From: Scatosoma sp045128055
Lineage (GTDB): Bacteria > Bacillota > Clostridia > Christensenellales > Borkfalkiaceae
NCBI GenBank assembly: GCA_045128055.1
Contig: JBGVRC010000120.1
Span: 1 to 64,000, forward strand
Direction of reading: 5' to 3'
DNA: 64,000 nucleotides
A program made the position numbers and the translations under genes. Below the pieces are notes generated by a model, which was given only the letters and a program-made list of their open reading frames with translations, was not told the origin of the DNA and made no database searches. Shown piece by piece: positions 42,503 through 49,239 of the stretch. Position 1 is the first letter of the stretch. Every line of letters starts with the position of its first letter.

Positions 42503-43030
42503 ATGAAAACATCCATCACCAAGCGTCTTTGCCGCGCAGGTATTATCGCCGCGCTGTACACGACGTTGACGTACGTTTTTGCGCCCTTTGCCTTCGGACC
42601 TTTTCAAATCCGTCCCGCAGAGGCGCTTTGTCTTTTAGCTCTTATCTACCCCGAAGCCATACCCGCGCTTGCCGTTGGCTGCGCGCTGTCAAACTTGGCT
42701 TCACCCTACGCCTTTTACGATATAACGTTCGGATCGCTCACAACCCTGCTTTCCGCGTTCATCACGTACCTGGTAGGGGCAAAATTAAAAAATAAGCCTT
42801 TAAAAATCTTCGTCGGCGGACTTTTTCCCGTCCTTTTAAACGCCTTTTTGATTCCGTTCGTCATCGTATTTTTATGCGACGGCGGTGGGGATTCCGTATG
42901 GGTGGCATACTTCACCTTTGTCGGCTCTATCTTCCTTACGCAAAGCGTTTGGGTGTACGGGCTCGGCGCGCCGTTATACGTTACGATTGCGCGTTTAAAG
43001 AAAAAAGGCGTCCGTTTTTTAGCGGATTGA
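42503..43030 (+). CDS. queT: Queuosine-precursor transporter QueT
   Basis: This 175-residue integral membrane S-component of an ECF-type transporter imports queuosine precursors (preQ0/preQ1). It begins KTSITKRLCRAGIIAALYTTLTYVFAPFAFGPFQIRPAEALCLLALIYPEAIPALAVGC, which is characteristic of the family. The upstream preQ1 riboswitch confirms the substrate class. A dispersed repeat copy underlies the AFITYLVGAK segment. No que biosynthesis genes lie nearby, so salvage is likely. Confidence 0.93.
   Translation: MKTSITKRLCRAGIIAALYTTLTYVFAPFAFGPFQIRPAEALCLLALIYPEAIPALAVGCALSNLASPYAFYDITFGSLTTLLSAFITYLVGAKLKNKPLKIFVGGLFPVLLNAFLIPFVIVFLCDGGGDSVWVAYFTFVGSIFLTQSVWVYGLGAPLYVTIARLKKKGVRFLAD
42756..42783 (-). 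repeat. Dispersed repeat copy inside queT
   Basis: Minus-strand reading TTTGCCCCTACCAGGTACGT then GATGAACG, of the CTACCAGG form. Translated in antisense as FITYLVGA within a membrane segment. Confidence 0.6.
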
Positions 43031-43094
43031 CCGCTTTTTCCCGATATTTTTAGCAAAAAATACCTTTTTCGCCAAAAAAATTTTCAAAAAAGTA

Positions 43095-43123
43095 TTGCAT
43101 TTTGGCTTTGCGTGTAGTATAAT
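43095..43123 (+). promoter_or_regulatory. Promoter of the nucleotidase-guanylate kinase gene
   Basis: TTGCAT (43095-43100), 17-base spacer, TATAAT (43118-43123). Confidence 0.75.
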
Positions 43124-43147
43124 ACATCTCCAAACAAAACTAAACAA

Positions 43148-43194
43148 ACAACTTTCCGTAGTTTCTGTATCAAATACGGCAAAGTTGTTTTTTA
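43148..43194 (+). terminator. Leader terminator before the fusion gene
   Basis: ACAACTTTCCGTA, 15-base loop, TACGGCAAAGTTGT followed by six T. It lies between the promoter and the start codon (43210), so transcription of the gene must pass a strong terminator. This implies conditional readthrough, by an unknown signal. Confidence 0.8.
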
Positions 43195-43209
43195 ATATAG
43201 GAGTAAATT

Positions 43210-44325
43210 ATGAAGAGAAGATTTAAATTATCCACAGCGCTCGACATTGACGACGTTTTGATGGAATGTACGGCGTACGCAGTCAAGCTCGCCAACGAAA
43301 AATACAAATTTGACCCGCCCCTTTCCATTTACGAAATCAAACAATGGGGCAAGCAGGGCACTCGCTCGGACGTGATACACGAATTTTTTTCCGACCCCGA
43401 TTTCTATCGCACCCAACCCGTGATGGAAGGCGCAAAAGAATTCGTCCGCGAGCTTTCCAAACGCACGGAAGTATTCGTTTCCACGGCTATCCCGCCCGAG
43501 TTTATGGGCATTCGCGCTAAGCGTATCTTGGAAGAATTCCCCGAAATCCCCGCCGATCACATTTACATGGGCGCGCGCAAGGATAAAATCAAGGTGGACA
43601 TTCTTTTCGACGACGGTATGCACAACGTAATGCGTTCCAGCGCGCAGTACCCCATTTTACGTCGTTGGCCTTGGAACCAAGCGGCTACGGGCGTGCTCGC
43701 CGTCAACACCTACGACGAATTTTTAAAGATGGTGGAAGTGATAGCCGACAGCTATTCGATAAAGCAAGACGCGGAGATTTTAAGCGAACCGAGCGCCGTC
43801 GTTTTCGTCGGACCTTCGGGCAGCGGGAAATCCAAGATCGCTACGCAAATTTTATCCAAGACGGATAAGTTTGAAAAACTCGTCAGCTACACCACCAAAG
43901 ACCCCACCGCCGTCACACCCAACGCTTGGTACAACTACGTTTCGGAAGAAACCTTTATCCAAATGAAAGAAAGCGGAGAGCTGTTTCAATCGACCATGTA
44001 CGCAGGGCAGGGGTACGGCTCGAAAAAATCGGACGTAGAAAAAATTCTATCTTCCGGAAAACACGTGTTGGCTACTATGGATATTTGCGGCGCGATGTCG
44101 CTCAAAACCAACTTCAAAAACGTTATCACCATTTATATCAAGCGTGATAAAAAGGGCTTGCTTGGCAACATTTTGCGCAAAAACTCGTCCATCGAAGACA
44201 AAGTAAACCGCATCATCGCCATCGAATCGGAAGCGCAAACGGCGGCGATTTGCGATTACGTAGTCGAATTTGACAACTACGCAGACGCCATCGCGCAGGT
44301 CAACGAAATTTTAAAAATCAAATAA
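43210..44325 (+). CDS. Fusion of HAD-type 5'(3')-nucleotidase and guanylate-kinase-like domains
   Basis: This 371-residue two-domain protein has a HAD phosphatase of the deoxyribonucleotidase type in residues 1 to about 180, with the nucleophile/acid pair D12 and D14 in LDIDDVLME and a later DILFDDGMHN. Residues of about 195-371 are a guanylate-kinase fold with Walker A GPSGSGKS (about 201-208), SYTTKDPT in place of the usual SxTTRxPR, and a YGSKKSDVEKIL segment. Both domains act on nucleotides, so it may balance or sense a nucleotide pool. A DnaA box (43228) lies in the coding sequence. Expression is preceded by a leader terminator. Confidence 0.82.
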   Translation: MKRRFKLSTALDIDDVLMECTAYAVKLANEKYKFDPPLSIYEIKQWGKQGTRSDVIHEFFSDPDFYRTQPVMEGAKEFVRELSKRTEVFVSTAIPPEFMGIRAKRILEEFPEIPADHIYMGARKDKIKVDILFDDGMHNVMRSSAQYPILRRWPWNQAATGVLAVNTYDEFLKMVEVIADSYSIKQDAEILSEPSAVVFVGPSGSGKSKIATQILSKTDKFEKLVSYTTKDPTAVTPNAWYNYVSEETFIQMKESGELFQSTMYAGQGYGSKKSDVEKILSSGKHVLATMDICGAMSLKTNFKNVITIYIKRDKKGLLGNILRKNSSIEDKVNRIIAIESEAQTAAICDYVVEFDNYADAIAQVNEILKIK

Positions 44326-44331
44326 AGCAAA

Positions 44332-44356
44332 AAACGACCCGTTTTTCGGGTCGTTT
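44332..44356 (+). terminator. Terminator of the fusion gene
   Basis: AAACGACCCG, TTTT loop, CGGGTCGTTT followed by CGTTTTTATT. Confidence 0.88.
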
Positions 44357-44370
44357 CGTTTTTATTTCTT

Positions 44371-44400
44371 GTTTCATCGCGTACATGGTACGACTATTTT
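44371..44400 (-). repeat. Dispersed repeat copy between terminators
   Basis: Minus-strand reading AAAATAGTCGTACCATGTAC then GCGATGAAAC. Core has CATG in place of CAGG. It is flanked by terminators of convergent genes. Confidence 0.75.
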
Positions 44401-44413
44401 CCTTTTCTGCAAT

Positions 44414-44442
44414 AAAAAGCTCCGTTTGTACGGAGCTTTTTT
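44414..44442. terminator. Terminator after rpmA
   Basis: AAAAAGCTCCGT, TTGT, ACGGAGCTTTTTT: a near-perfect bidirectional hairpin with A- and T-runs, serving rpmA on the minus strand. Confidence 0.88.
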
Positions 44443-44450
44443 CTCATTGT

Positions 44451-44726
44451 TTACGCGTTGGGATAAACGCTTGCTTTTTTCTTGTCTTTGCCCATTCTTT
44501 CATAACGAACAACGCCGTCAACAAGAGCAAACAACGTATCGTCTTTGCCGATGCTTACGTTCGTGCCGGGATGAATTTTCGTACCTCTTTGGCGAACGAG
44601 AATGTTGCCAGCGAGAACAGCTTGACCATCGCTACGCTTTACGCCAAGTCTTTTCGCTTCGCTGTCTCTACCGTTGTGGGAAGAGCCGGTACCTTTTTTA
44701 TGAGCGAATAAACTGATAAAAATCAT
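44451..44726 (-). CDS. rpmA: Ribosomal protein bL27
   Basis: This 91-residue large-subunit protein is close to the peptidyl-transferase centre. Its body is AHKKGTGSSHNGRDSEAKRLGVKR and GTKIHPGTNVSIGKDDTLFAL. The N-terminal MIFISLF before AHKKG resembles the Bacillota extension that the protease Prp removes. The prp (ysxB) gene, normally between rplU and rpmA, is absent; the gap is 65 bases. It is co-transcribed with rplU. Confidence 0.97.
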   Translation of the reverse strand: MIFISLFAHKKGTGSSHNGRDSEAKRLGVKRSDGQAVLAGNILVRQRGTKIHPGTNVSIGKDDTLFALVDGVVRYERMGKDKKKASVYPNA

Positions 44727-44791
44727 CTTTATTTCTCCTTAAATTCAAATTTTCCTGTCCTTTTTATCAGGACGAAGTGCAGCATAAGTAA

Positions 44792-45097
44792 TTAGAGTTC
44801 GATCTTTTCAACTTTTACTGCGGTGAAGGGCTGTCTGTGACCCTGCTTCTTACGTTCGTTTTTCTTAGCTTTGTACTTGAAGACGATGATTTTCTTCGCC
44901 TTGTCTTGCTTAACGACCGTAGCGGTAACTTTTGCGGATTCAACTTCCGCGCCCGTCTTGATACCGTTTTCGTCAGCAACCATCAATACTTTGAAGGATA
45001 CGGTTTCGCCTTCCGCTGCTGCGAGCTTTTCAACTCTTACAACGTCGCCTTCCGCTACTTTGTATTGCTTGTTGCCGTTATCGATGATAGCGTACAT
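44792..45097 (-). CDS. rplU: Ribosomal protein bL21
   Basis: This 101-residue large-subunit protein begins YAIIDNGNKQYKVAEGDVVRVEKL and ends with the KKNERKKQGHRQPFTAVKV block typical of bL21. A GAGGAGG ribosome site precedes it. The leader of about 100 bases between the promoter and the ATG includes an AGCC/GGCT hairpin followed by T-run; L21 leaders with regulatory structure are known in Bacillota, but the match is not detailed enough to claim here. Confidence 0.97.
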   Translation of the reverse strand: MYAIIDNGNKQYKVAEGDVVRVEKLAAAEGETVSFKVLMVADENGIKTGAEVESAKVTATVVKQDKAKKIIVFKYKAKKNERKKQGHRQPFTAVKVEKIEL

Positions 45098-45202
45098 AAA
45101 AAGTTTTTACCTCCTCTTTCCAGTCTCGAAGAATATCCAAGGCGCAGCATTTTATAAAAAATTGCTGACTTAAAAAAGCCCGTTTCTATCGGCTCGACTA
45201 TC

Positions 45203-45232
45203 ACTATACCATATTTTTTTCGCTTCCGTCAA
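45203..45232 (-). promoter_or_regulatory. Promoter of rplU-rpmA
   Basis: TTGACG (45227-45232), 18-base spacer, TATAGT (45203-45208) on the minus strand. Confidence 0.8.
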
Positions 45233-45299
45233 GCATTTTTGCTTTATTTTGCGTATTTTTTTACTTTTTTTCAGCATACTAAACGAAAAGGAGAGATTT

Positions 45300-45746
45300 A
45301 TGGAAAACAAAGCAATCAAAAAAACGGAAGAAGCCCTTGCGGAAATTTATCGCAACGCCCAACTCGCGCTCGTGTCCATTTCTGACATTTTGCCCGCTGT
45401 GGAAGACGAAACGATTAAAAACGAGCTGCATTCTCAACACGAAGAATACGAACGCTTTTCGGCAAAAGCCGCCGTTCTTGCCCGCGATATGGGCTTGGAA
45501 TTAAAAGAACCCAACCCTATGAAAAAGGCTATGATGTGGGGTTCTATCAAAATGAACACGTTGACGGACAACTCCCGCTCGCACATCGCGGAAATGATGG
45601 TGCAGGGCACGGTTATGGGCATCACCGCTCTCCGCGCGACGGCAGGGGACGTACCCGCCGACGGCAATCAGGAAATCATTTCCCTTTTAAACGAGATGAT
45701 CCACAAGGAAGAACAGTTTGAAAAAACGTGGAAAAACTACCTTTAA
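45300..45746 (+). CDS. Helical-bundle protein, ferritin-like appearance
   Basis: This 148-residue soluble protein is predicted to be wholly helical. The start at 45300 has an AAAAGGAGAG site. Blocks such as NELHSQHEEYERFSAKA, NPMKKAMMWGSIKMNTL and SHIAEMMVQGTVMGI are spaced like a four-helix bundle, and HxxE-type pairs (SQHEEYE, MIHKEEQFE) could bind metal. It resembles unnamed proteins common in Clostridia. Function is unknown; ferritin-like DUF2383 kinship is a guess. It is transcribed alone. Confidence 0.7.
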   Translation: MENKAIKKTEEALAEIYRNAQLALVSISDILPAVEDETIKNELHSQHEEYERFSAKAAVLARDMGLELKEPNPMKKAMMWGSIKMNTLTDNSRSHIAEMMVQGTVMGITALRATAGDVPADGNQEIISLLNEMIHKEEQFEKTWKNYL

Positions 45747-45768
45747 TATCTTTTCAATGCATCATAAG

Positions 45769-45786
45769 ACCCGCCGCAAGGCGGGT
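45769..45786 (+). terminator. Terminator of the helical-bundle gene
   Basis: ACCCGCC, GCAA tetraloop, GGCGGGT followed by TTTTTG. Confidence 0.9.
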
Positions 45787-45810
45787 TTTTTGTCTTGTAC
45801 CCATATTATT

Positions 45811-45840
45811 ATTTCAACGCGTACCTGCCCCCGTCGTTTT
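45811..45840 (-). repeat. Dispersed repeat copy, first of adjacent pair
   Basis: Minus-strand reading AAAACGACGGGGGCAGGTAC then GCGTTGAAAT. It is of the GGGGGCAGG form and sits one base from a copy of the CTACCAGG form in the same orientation. Confidence 0.85.
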
Positions 45841-45841
45841 T

Positions 45842-45871
45842 CATTTAACCCGTACCTGGTATGCCCGTTTT
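45842..45871 (-). repeat. Dispersed repeat copy, second of adjacent pair
   Basis: Minus-strand reading AAAACGGGCATACCAGGTAC then GGGTTAAATG. The side-by-side pair shows that the two forms are distinct units of about 30 bases. Confidence 0.75.
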
Positions 45872-45936
45872 ACCAAACAAAGCTTTTCAAGCGGGGAATA
45901 TTTTTATATATTCCCCAAGAAAATATCCCCCGTTCC

Positions 45937-45965
45937 TTTACTTTTTTAAAAATTTGTGTTATAAT
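45937..45965 (+). promoter_or_regulatory. Promoter of holB-ricT with structured leader
   Basis: TTTACT (45937-45942), 17-base spacer, TATAAT (45960-45965). The leader of about 175 bases contains a perfect hairpin, TAAGAGATTA/TAATCTCTTA (46066-46090), and a CGGG/CCCG hairpin just before the start. Confidence 0.6.
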
Positions 45966-46145
45966 GGAAAATGCGAGAGAATACGGGGTTTTCTCCACAA
46001 CAACGAAACGGGGAGAAAACCAACCATTTTTTGCCCATTCTCCCGTGATAGCAAAAATAAAAATTTAAGAGATTATTCTATAATCTCTTAAAAGTATAAA
46101 AAACACTTATATTTTATCGGGATTTTTACCCCGAAAAAGGATACT

Positions 46146-47120
46146 ATGCAAACGCTTTTTCAGTCTTTAAAGGCATACCGCCTTATCAAAACCGAATATG
46201 CGGAAAACAAGCTTTCGCACGCGTATATGCTCTTGTTCGACGATACGCGCAATCTTCGTTTCGCTTTAAAAACGTTTGCAAAAATTTTCTTTTGCGAAGA
46301 CGAATTTTCCCCCGATTTCGCCCGTATTTCTTCCCTTATCGACGACGAAGCTTTTTCCGATTGTTTGCTTTTCCCTGCCGAAAAGGACAAAAAGATTAAG
46401 GTGGAAGACGCGGAAAAAATCGTAGAAGAAAGCCTTTTAACCCCCGTCGAAGGGGATAAAAAGCTGTTTGTCATCGGCGACTTTGCCGAAGCTAACGTAC
46501 AAACACAAAACAAGCTTTTAAAGCTCTTGGAAGAACCGCCCAAAGGCGTGTATTTCCTTTTGGGCGCAACTTCTCCCCACTCCGTCCTTACCACCGTCTT
46601 ATCCCGCGTAAAAACGCTGGAAATAAACGGGTTTGAAACAAATTTACTCACCCAGGCGTTGGCGCGGATTTACGGCGATAAATACGAAAAAACCGCCCTT
46701 TCCTTGTGCGCGGCGGCAGCGGACGGAAGCCTTGGCAAAGCGCAAAATATGCTGGAAGGCGGGTATTACAAAAACCTTTTGGAAGACGCAAAAGAGCTGT
46801 GTCTTTGCGAGAATTACCGCTTGCCGAGCGTAGTGAAAACGGTTGGCGAAACCAAACGCCAAAAAGAATTTTTATCCGTTTTACGGCTGATTTTCAGGGA
46901 CGCTTTGGTGTTGAAAGCCCAAGGCAAAGCGGGCGAGAAAAATCTTCTTTTGCAAGCGGAAAAATCCGCTTTGTACGAAGTGGCGGAAAAATACTCCGCC
47001 CACGCGCTCTTGTTTGCGCAAGAAGCCCTTTCCGCAGCGGAAAAACAAATCTTCACAAACGCGAATTTCGCGCAATGTATAGAAATTTGCGCGGCAAAAA
47101 TCCGAAAAGAAAACAAATAA
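46146..47120 (+). CDS. holB: DNA polymerase III delta-prime-type clamp-loader subunit
   Basis: This 324-residue protein shows the delta-prime signature QTQNKLLKLLEEPPKGVYFLLGATSPHSVLTTVLSRV (about 118-154). It has no Walker A and no zinc-binding cysteine set, so it is a reduced, non-ATPase form. It would sit in the clamp loader that opens the DnaN ring. It precedes ricT by 30 bases, matching the conserved holB-yaaT order of Bacillota. Confidence 0.9.
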   Translation: MQTLFQSLKAYRLIKTEYAENKLSHAYMLLFDDTRNLRFALKTFAKIFFCEDEFSPDFARISSLIDDEAFSDCLLFPAEKDKKIKVEDAEKIVEESLLTPVEGDKKLFVIGDFAEANVQTQNKLLKLLEEPPKGVYFLLGATSPHSVLTTVLSRVKTLEINGFETNLLTQALARIYGDKYEKTALSLCAAAADGSLGKAQNMLEGGYYKNLLEDAKELCLCENYRLPSVVKTVGETKRQKEFLSVLRLIFRDALVLKAQGKAGEKNLLLQAEKSALYEVAEKYSAHALLFAQEALSAAEKQIFTNANFAQCIEICAAKIRKENK

Positions 47121-47150
47121 GCAGCGGTTATGTCTGCATAAGGAATATTT

Positions 47151-48011
47151 ATGATAAAAGTAGTTGGTATTAAATTTAAAAACGGCGGGAAGCTGTATTA
47201 CTTTTCGCCCAAAGCAGGGGACGTGTACGAACGGAATATGCCCGTCGTTGTGGAAACTTCGCGCGGTTTGGAATACGCTTGGGTGGCGTATCCCGAAAAA
47301 ATCGTTTCCGACGACGAAGTGGTACAACCCTTAAAGCCCGTCATTCGTATCGCCACGCAAAAGGACAAAGAATATTACGCCGCTTGCGAAGCAAAACGCC
47401 CGCAAGCTATGCAAATTTGCAGGGAAAAAATAGCGGCGCGGGGCTTGGAAATGAAGCTTGTTGACTGCGAATACGCTTTTGACGGCAGTAAGATTTCTTT
47501 CTTTTTCACGTCCGACAATCGCGTGGATTTCAGAGAGCTTGTCAAAGATTTGGCTTCCACTTTCCATTCCCGTATCGAGCTTCGCCAAGTGGGTACGCGC
47601 GACGAAACCAAGTATTTGGGCGGGCTTGCGCCCTGCGGCAGAATTTGTTGCTGCGCGGGGAATATGCCCGAATTTAAAAAGGTGAGCGTGAAGATGGCGA
47701 AAACGCAGGGTCTTTCCTTGAACCCCGGTAAAATCAGCGGGCTTTGCGGTAGGTTGATGTGCTGTTTGAGCTATGAAAACGATTACTATGCCGAAGCCAG
47801 CAAGAAAATGCCGAAAATCGGCTCGGAAGTCAGCACGCTGGAAGGCAAGGGCATCGTCGTGTCCGTCAATATGCTGAAAATGCAGGTAAAAGTGAAGATT
47901 GACGATAGAAACGGCGACTGGATTTATAAGGATTTCGACGTGGAAGACGTACGCTTTAAAAAGCCTATCAACAGCGACAAAGCGGACGATGACGACAAAG
48001 ATGATGAATAA
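47151..48011 (+). CDS. ricT: RicT (YaaT), PSP1-domain protein
   Basis: This 286-residue protein is part of the RicA-RicF-RicT complex, which in B. subtilis helps RNase Y maturation of mRNA and affects sporulation and competence. The PSP1 domain holds the cysteine clusters LAPCGRICCCAG and LCGRLMCCLSYE that bind an iron-sulfur cluster in relatives. The acidic tail is DKADDDDKDDE. RicA and RicF genes are not in this window. Confidence 0.95.
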   Translation: MIKVVGIKFKNGGKLYYFSPKAGDVYERNMPVVVETSRGLEYAWVAYPEKIVSDDEVVQPLKPVIRIATQKDKEYYAACEAKRPQAMQICREKIAARGLEMKLVDCEYAFDGSKISFFFTSDNRVDFRELVKDLASTFHSRIELRQVGTRDETKYLGGLAPCGRICCCAGNMPEFKKVSVKMAKTQGLSLNPGKISGLCGRLMCCLSYENDYYAEASKKMPKIGSEVSTLEGKGIVVSVNMLKMQVKVKIDDRNGDWIYKDFDVEDVRFKKPINSDKADDDDKDDE

Positions 48012-48020
48012 TAACTAAAT

Positions 48021-48199
48021 TTGCCCTTGCGGGCAAGTGAAGTTTACTTTGTAAGTGAAGTTATCCTTTGGATAGTGAAGTTTTGCCTTTGGCAAAGTAA
48101 AAAATAATTTCCATAACTTGCGCACAGCGCAAACTTCACTTGTTTATAAACAAACTTCACTGCGTAGCAACTTCACTTTCGCGACAGCGAAAACTTCAC
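48021..48199. repeat. Inverted array of eight mini-hairpins with a fixed 8-base spacer
   Basis: Four hairpins (TTGCCC/GGGCAA at 48021, TTAC/GTAA at 48044, ATCC/GGAT at 48063, TTGCC/GGCAA at 48083), the first three followed by GTGAAGTT, are mirrored after an AT-rich centre by four more (TTGCGC/GCGCAA at 48118, TTGTTT/AAACAA at 48140, TGC/GCA at 48161, TTTCGC/GCGAAA at 48177). Each of these is followed by ACTTCAC, the reverse complement. Stems differ while the spacer is constant. Confidence 0.85.
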
Positions 48200-48205
48200 C
48201 CTTAA

Positions 48206-48230
48206 CAAGCCACCAGGTATGCGATGAAAT
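48206..48230 (+). repeat. Dispersed repeat copy fused to a terminator
   Basis: Reads CAAGCCACCAGGTATGCGAT then GAAAT, directly joined to a terminator. The same repeat-terminator unit occurs at 55929-55986. Confidence 0.8.
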
Positions 48231-48232
48231 AG

Positions 48233-48261
48233 AAAAAACAGCCTTTTTAGGGCTGTTTTTT
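48233..48261. terminator. Terminator AACAGCC/GGCTGTT
   Basis: AAAAAACAGCC, TTTTTA, GGGCTGTTTTTT: bidirectional, between ricT and the convergent unknown gene, whose last codons it overlaps. Confidence 0.85.
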
Positions 48262-48948
48262 GTTTTGATCAATTATTGCCAATAAAACGGAATAAACGTC
48301 TCTATTACATTTTTCAATAGGGCTATTGTATTCATATGTAGGCTCAATAATATCGGATAAATAAATTATAACTCCGTCCACATGATGATTTGTTATTGTT
48401 TCACTGTTGGCTGTTTCCGTTGCCGTTGCTGCGCCGATAATTGCACCCGCTTCCCCAGCTATAAGCCCACCTAAAAAAGCTCTTCCTATTGCTTTATTTT
48501 TATTTGTATCGGTTTTTGTATGATGGGAAGTGGAAATTTTTAATTCCGCTTTTATAATTTTTTCAAAAGTAATAACTTTTTTTCCAAAGATTAAAAACTT
48601 ATTTTTCTCATCTATAGCAACAATCCAATTTCTTTTTATATCCACCAATTCTTCGCTCTCATCATAAAAACCTATTATTTTAGATATTTTATAATTTTGA
48701 TTTAACCAATTAAAATACGCTTCTTTTACTTTTTCTATCCTTTCCTTTTCTTTCTTCCTTTCTTCTTCTTTTTTCATTTTTGCTTTTTCTTCGCTTTCTT
48801 TTTCAAGCTTTAACATTTTAATAATAAAAATAATCATAGCTATACCAAAAAGTATAACACCTATAATAGAAAGCTCTGTCATATTTACAAACATACTGGC
48901 ACAAATAAATACTAATGCCAATATTATAAAAAAAATAAAAAGTTTCAT
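48247..48948 (-). CDS. Unknown membrane protein with glycine-zipper segment
   Basis: This 233-residue protein has two N-terminal membrane segments (MKLFIFFIILALVFICASMF and LSIIGVILFGIAMIIFIIKM), a Lys/Glu-rich coiled coil (about 48-75), a soluble beta-rich domain, and a Gly-rich GRAFLGGLIAGEAGAIIGAA (about 160-179) of glycine-zipper type. The start at 48948 follows AGGAGC. It is clearly AT-rich and uses AAA, ATA and TTA codons freely, unlike its neighbours, so recent acquisition is likely. Its 5' leader is unusually long and structured. Confidence 0.75.
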   Translation of the reverse strand: MKLFIFFIILALVFICASMFVNMTELSIIGVILFGIAMIIFIIKMLKLEKESEEKAKMKKEEERKKEKERIEKVKEAYFNWLNQNYKISKIIGFYDESEELVDIKRNWIVAIDEKNKFLIFGKKVITFEKIIKAELKISTSHHTKTDTNKNKAIGRAFLGGLIAGEAGAIIGAATATETANSETITNHHVDGVIIYLSDIIEPTYEYNSPIEKCNRDVYSVLLAIIDQNKKQP

Positions 48949-48971
48949 AAAAGCTCCTAAAAATAAAAAAG

Positions 48972-48995
48972 TACGCCAACCGAAGCTGACGTACA
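48972..48995 (-). terminator. UUCG-loop terminator in the leader of the unknown membrane gene
   Basis: Minus-strand GTACGTCAGC, TTCG, GTTGGCGTAC (two G-T pairs) followed by TTTTTTATTTTT. It ends only about 10 bases before the AGGAG ribosome site, so it can attenuate the gene or stop upstream transcripts. Confidence 0.85.
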
Positions 48996-49017
48996 AAAAC
49001 ACAGACTCCGATTGTCG

Positions 49018-49158
49018 CTCAACAAACTTTACGTGAAATGGGTAAAACACTTACATAAAAAGAATCTGTATTTTATCAAATTCAATATGTAAGTGCGCAA
49101 AAAAGAGCTATTTTTACAAAAAAATAAACCCAAATTCACCTATTAAGTTTGTTGAGCA
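49018..49158 (-). ncRNA. Long palindromic 5' leader, candidate regulatory RNA
   Basis: GCTCAACAAACTT (49018-49030) and AAGTTTGTTGAGC (49146-49158) are exact inverted repeats. Inside them GTGAAATGGGT pairs with ACCCAAATTCAC (one mismatch region), and CACTTACAT (49049-49057) pairs exactly with ATGTAAGTG (49088-49096). The promoter at 49165-49193 would start transcription at the outer arm. The RNA therefore folds into one long stem before the UUCG terminator. A transposon-like remnant is the alternative. Confidence 0.6.
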
Positions 49159-49164
49159 TTATTA

Positions 49165-49193
49165 GTATAACACATATTCATTTTTTTATCAAG
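49165..49193 (-). promoter_or_regulatory. Promoter of the structured leader
   Basis: TTGATA (49188-49193), 17-base spacer, TATACT (49165-49170) on the minus strand; the predicted start is near 49158. Confidence 0.75.
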
Positions 49194-49210
49194 TATATTT
49201 ATAAAAAAAG

Positions 49211-49236
49211 AAAAACTCCGATTTTGTCGGAGTTTT
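49211..49236 (-). terminator. Terminator of rsmG
   Basis: AAAAACTCCG, loop, CGGAGTTTTT just after the rsmG stop; symmetric, so active on both strands. Confidence 0.88.
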
Positions 49237-49239
49237 TTG

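Noticed and set aside
48021..48199. Possible CRISPR array
   Set aside because: The constant part is only 8 bases, inverts halfway, and the variable parts are palindromes of 9-16 bases. No cas gene is nearby.
49018..49158. Insertion sequence or complete transposon
   Set aside because: Perfect 13-base ends are present, but there is no transposase and no target-site duplication could be seen; the promoter and terminator context suits a leader RNA better.
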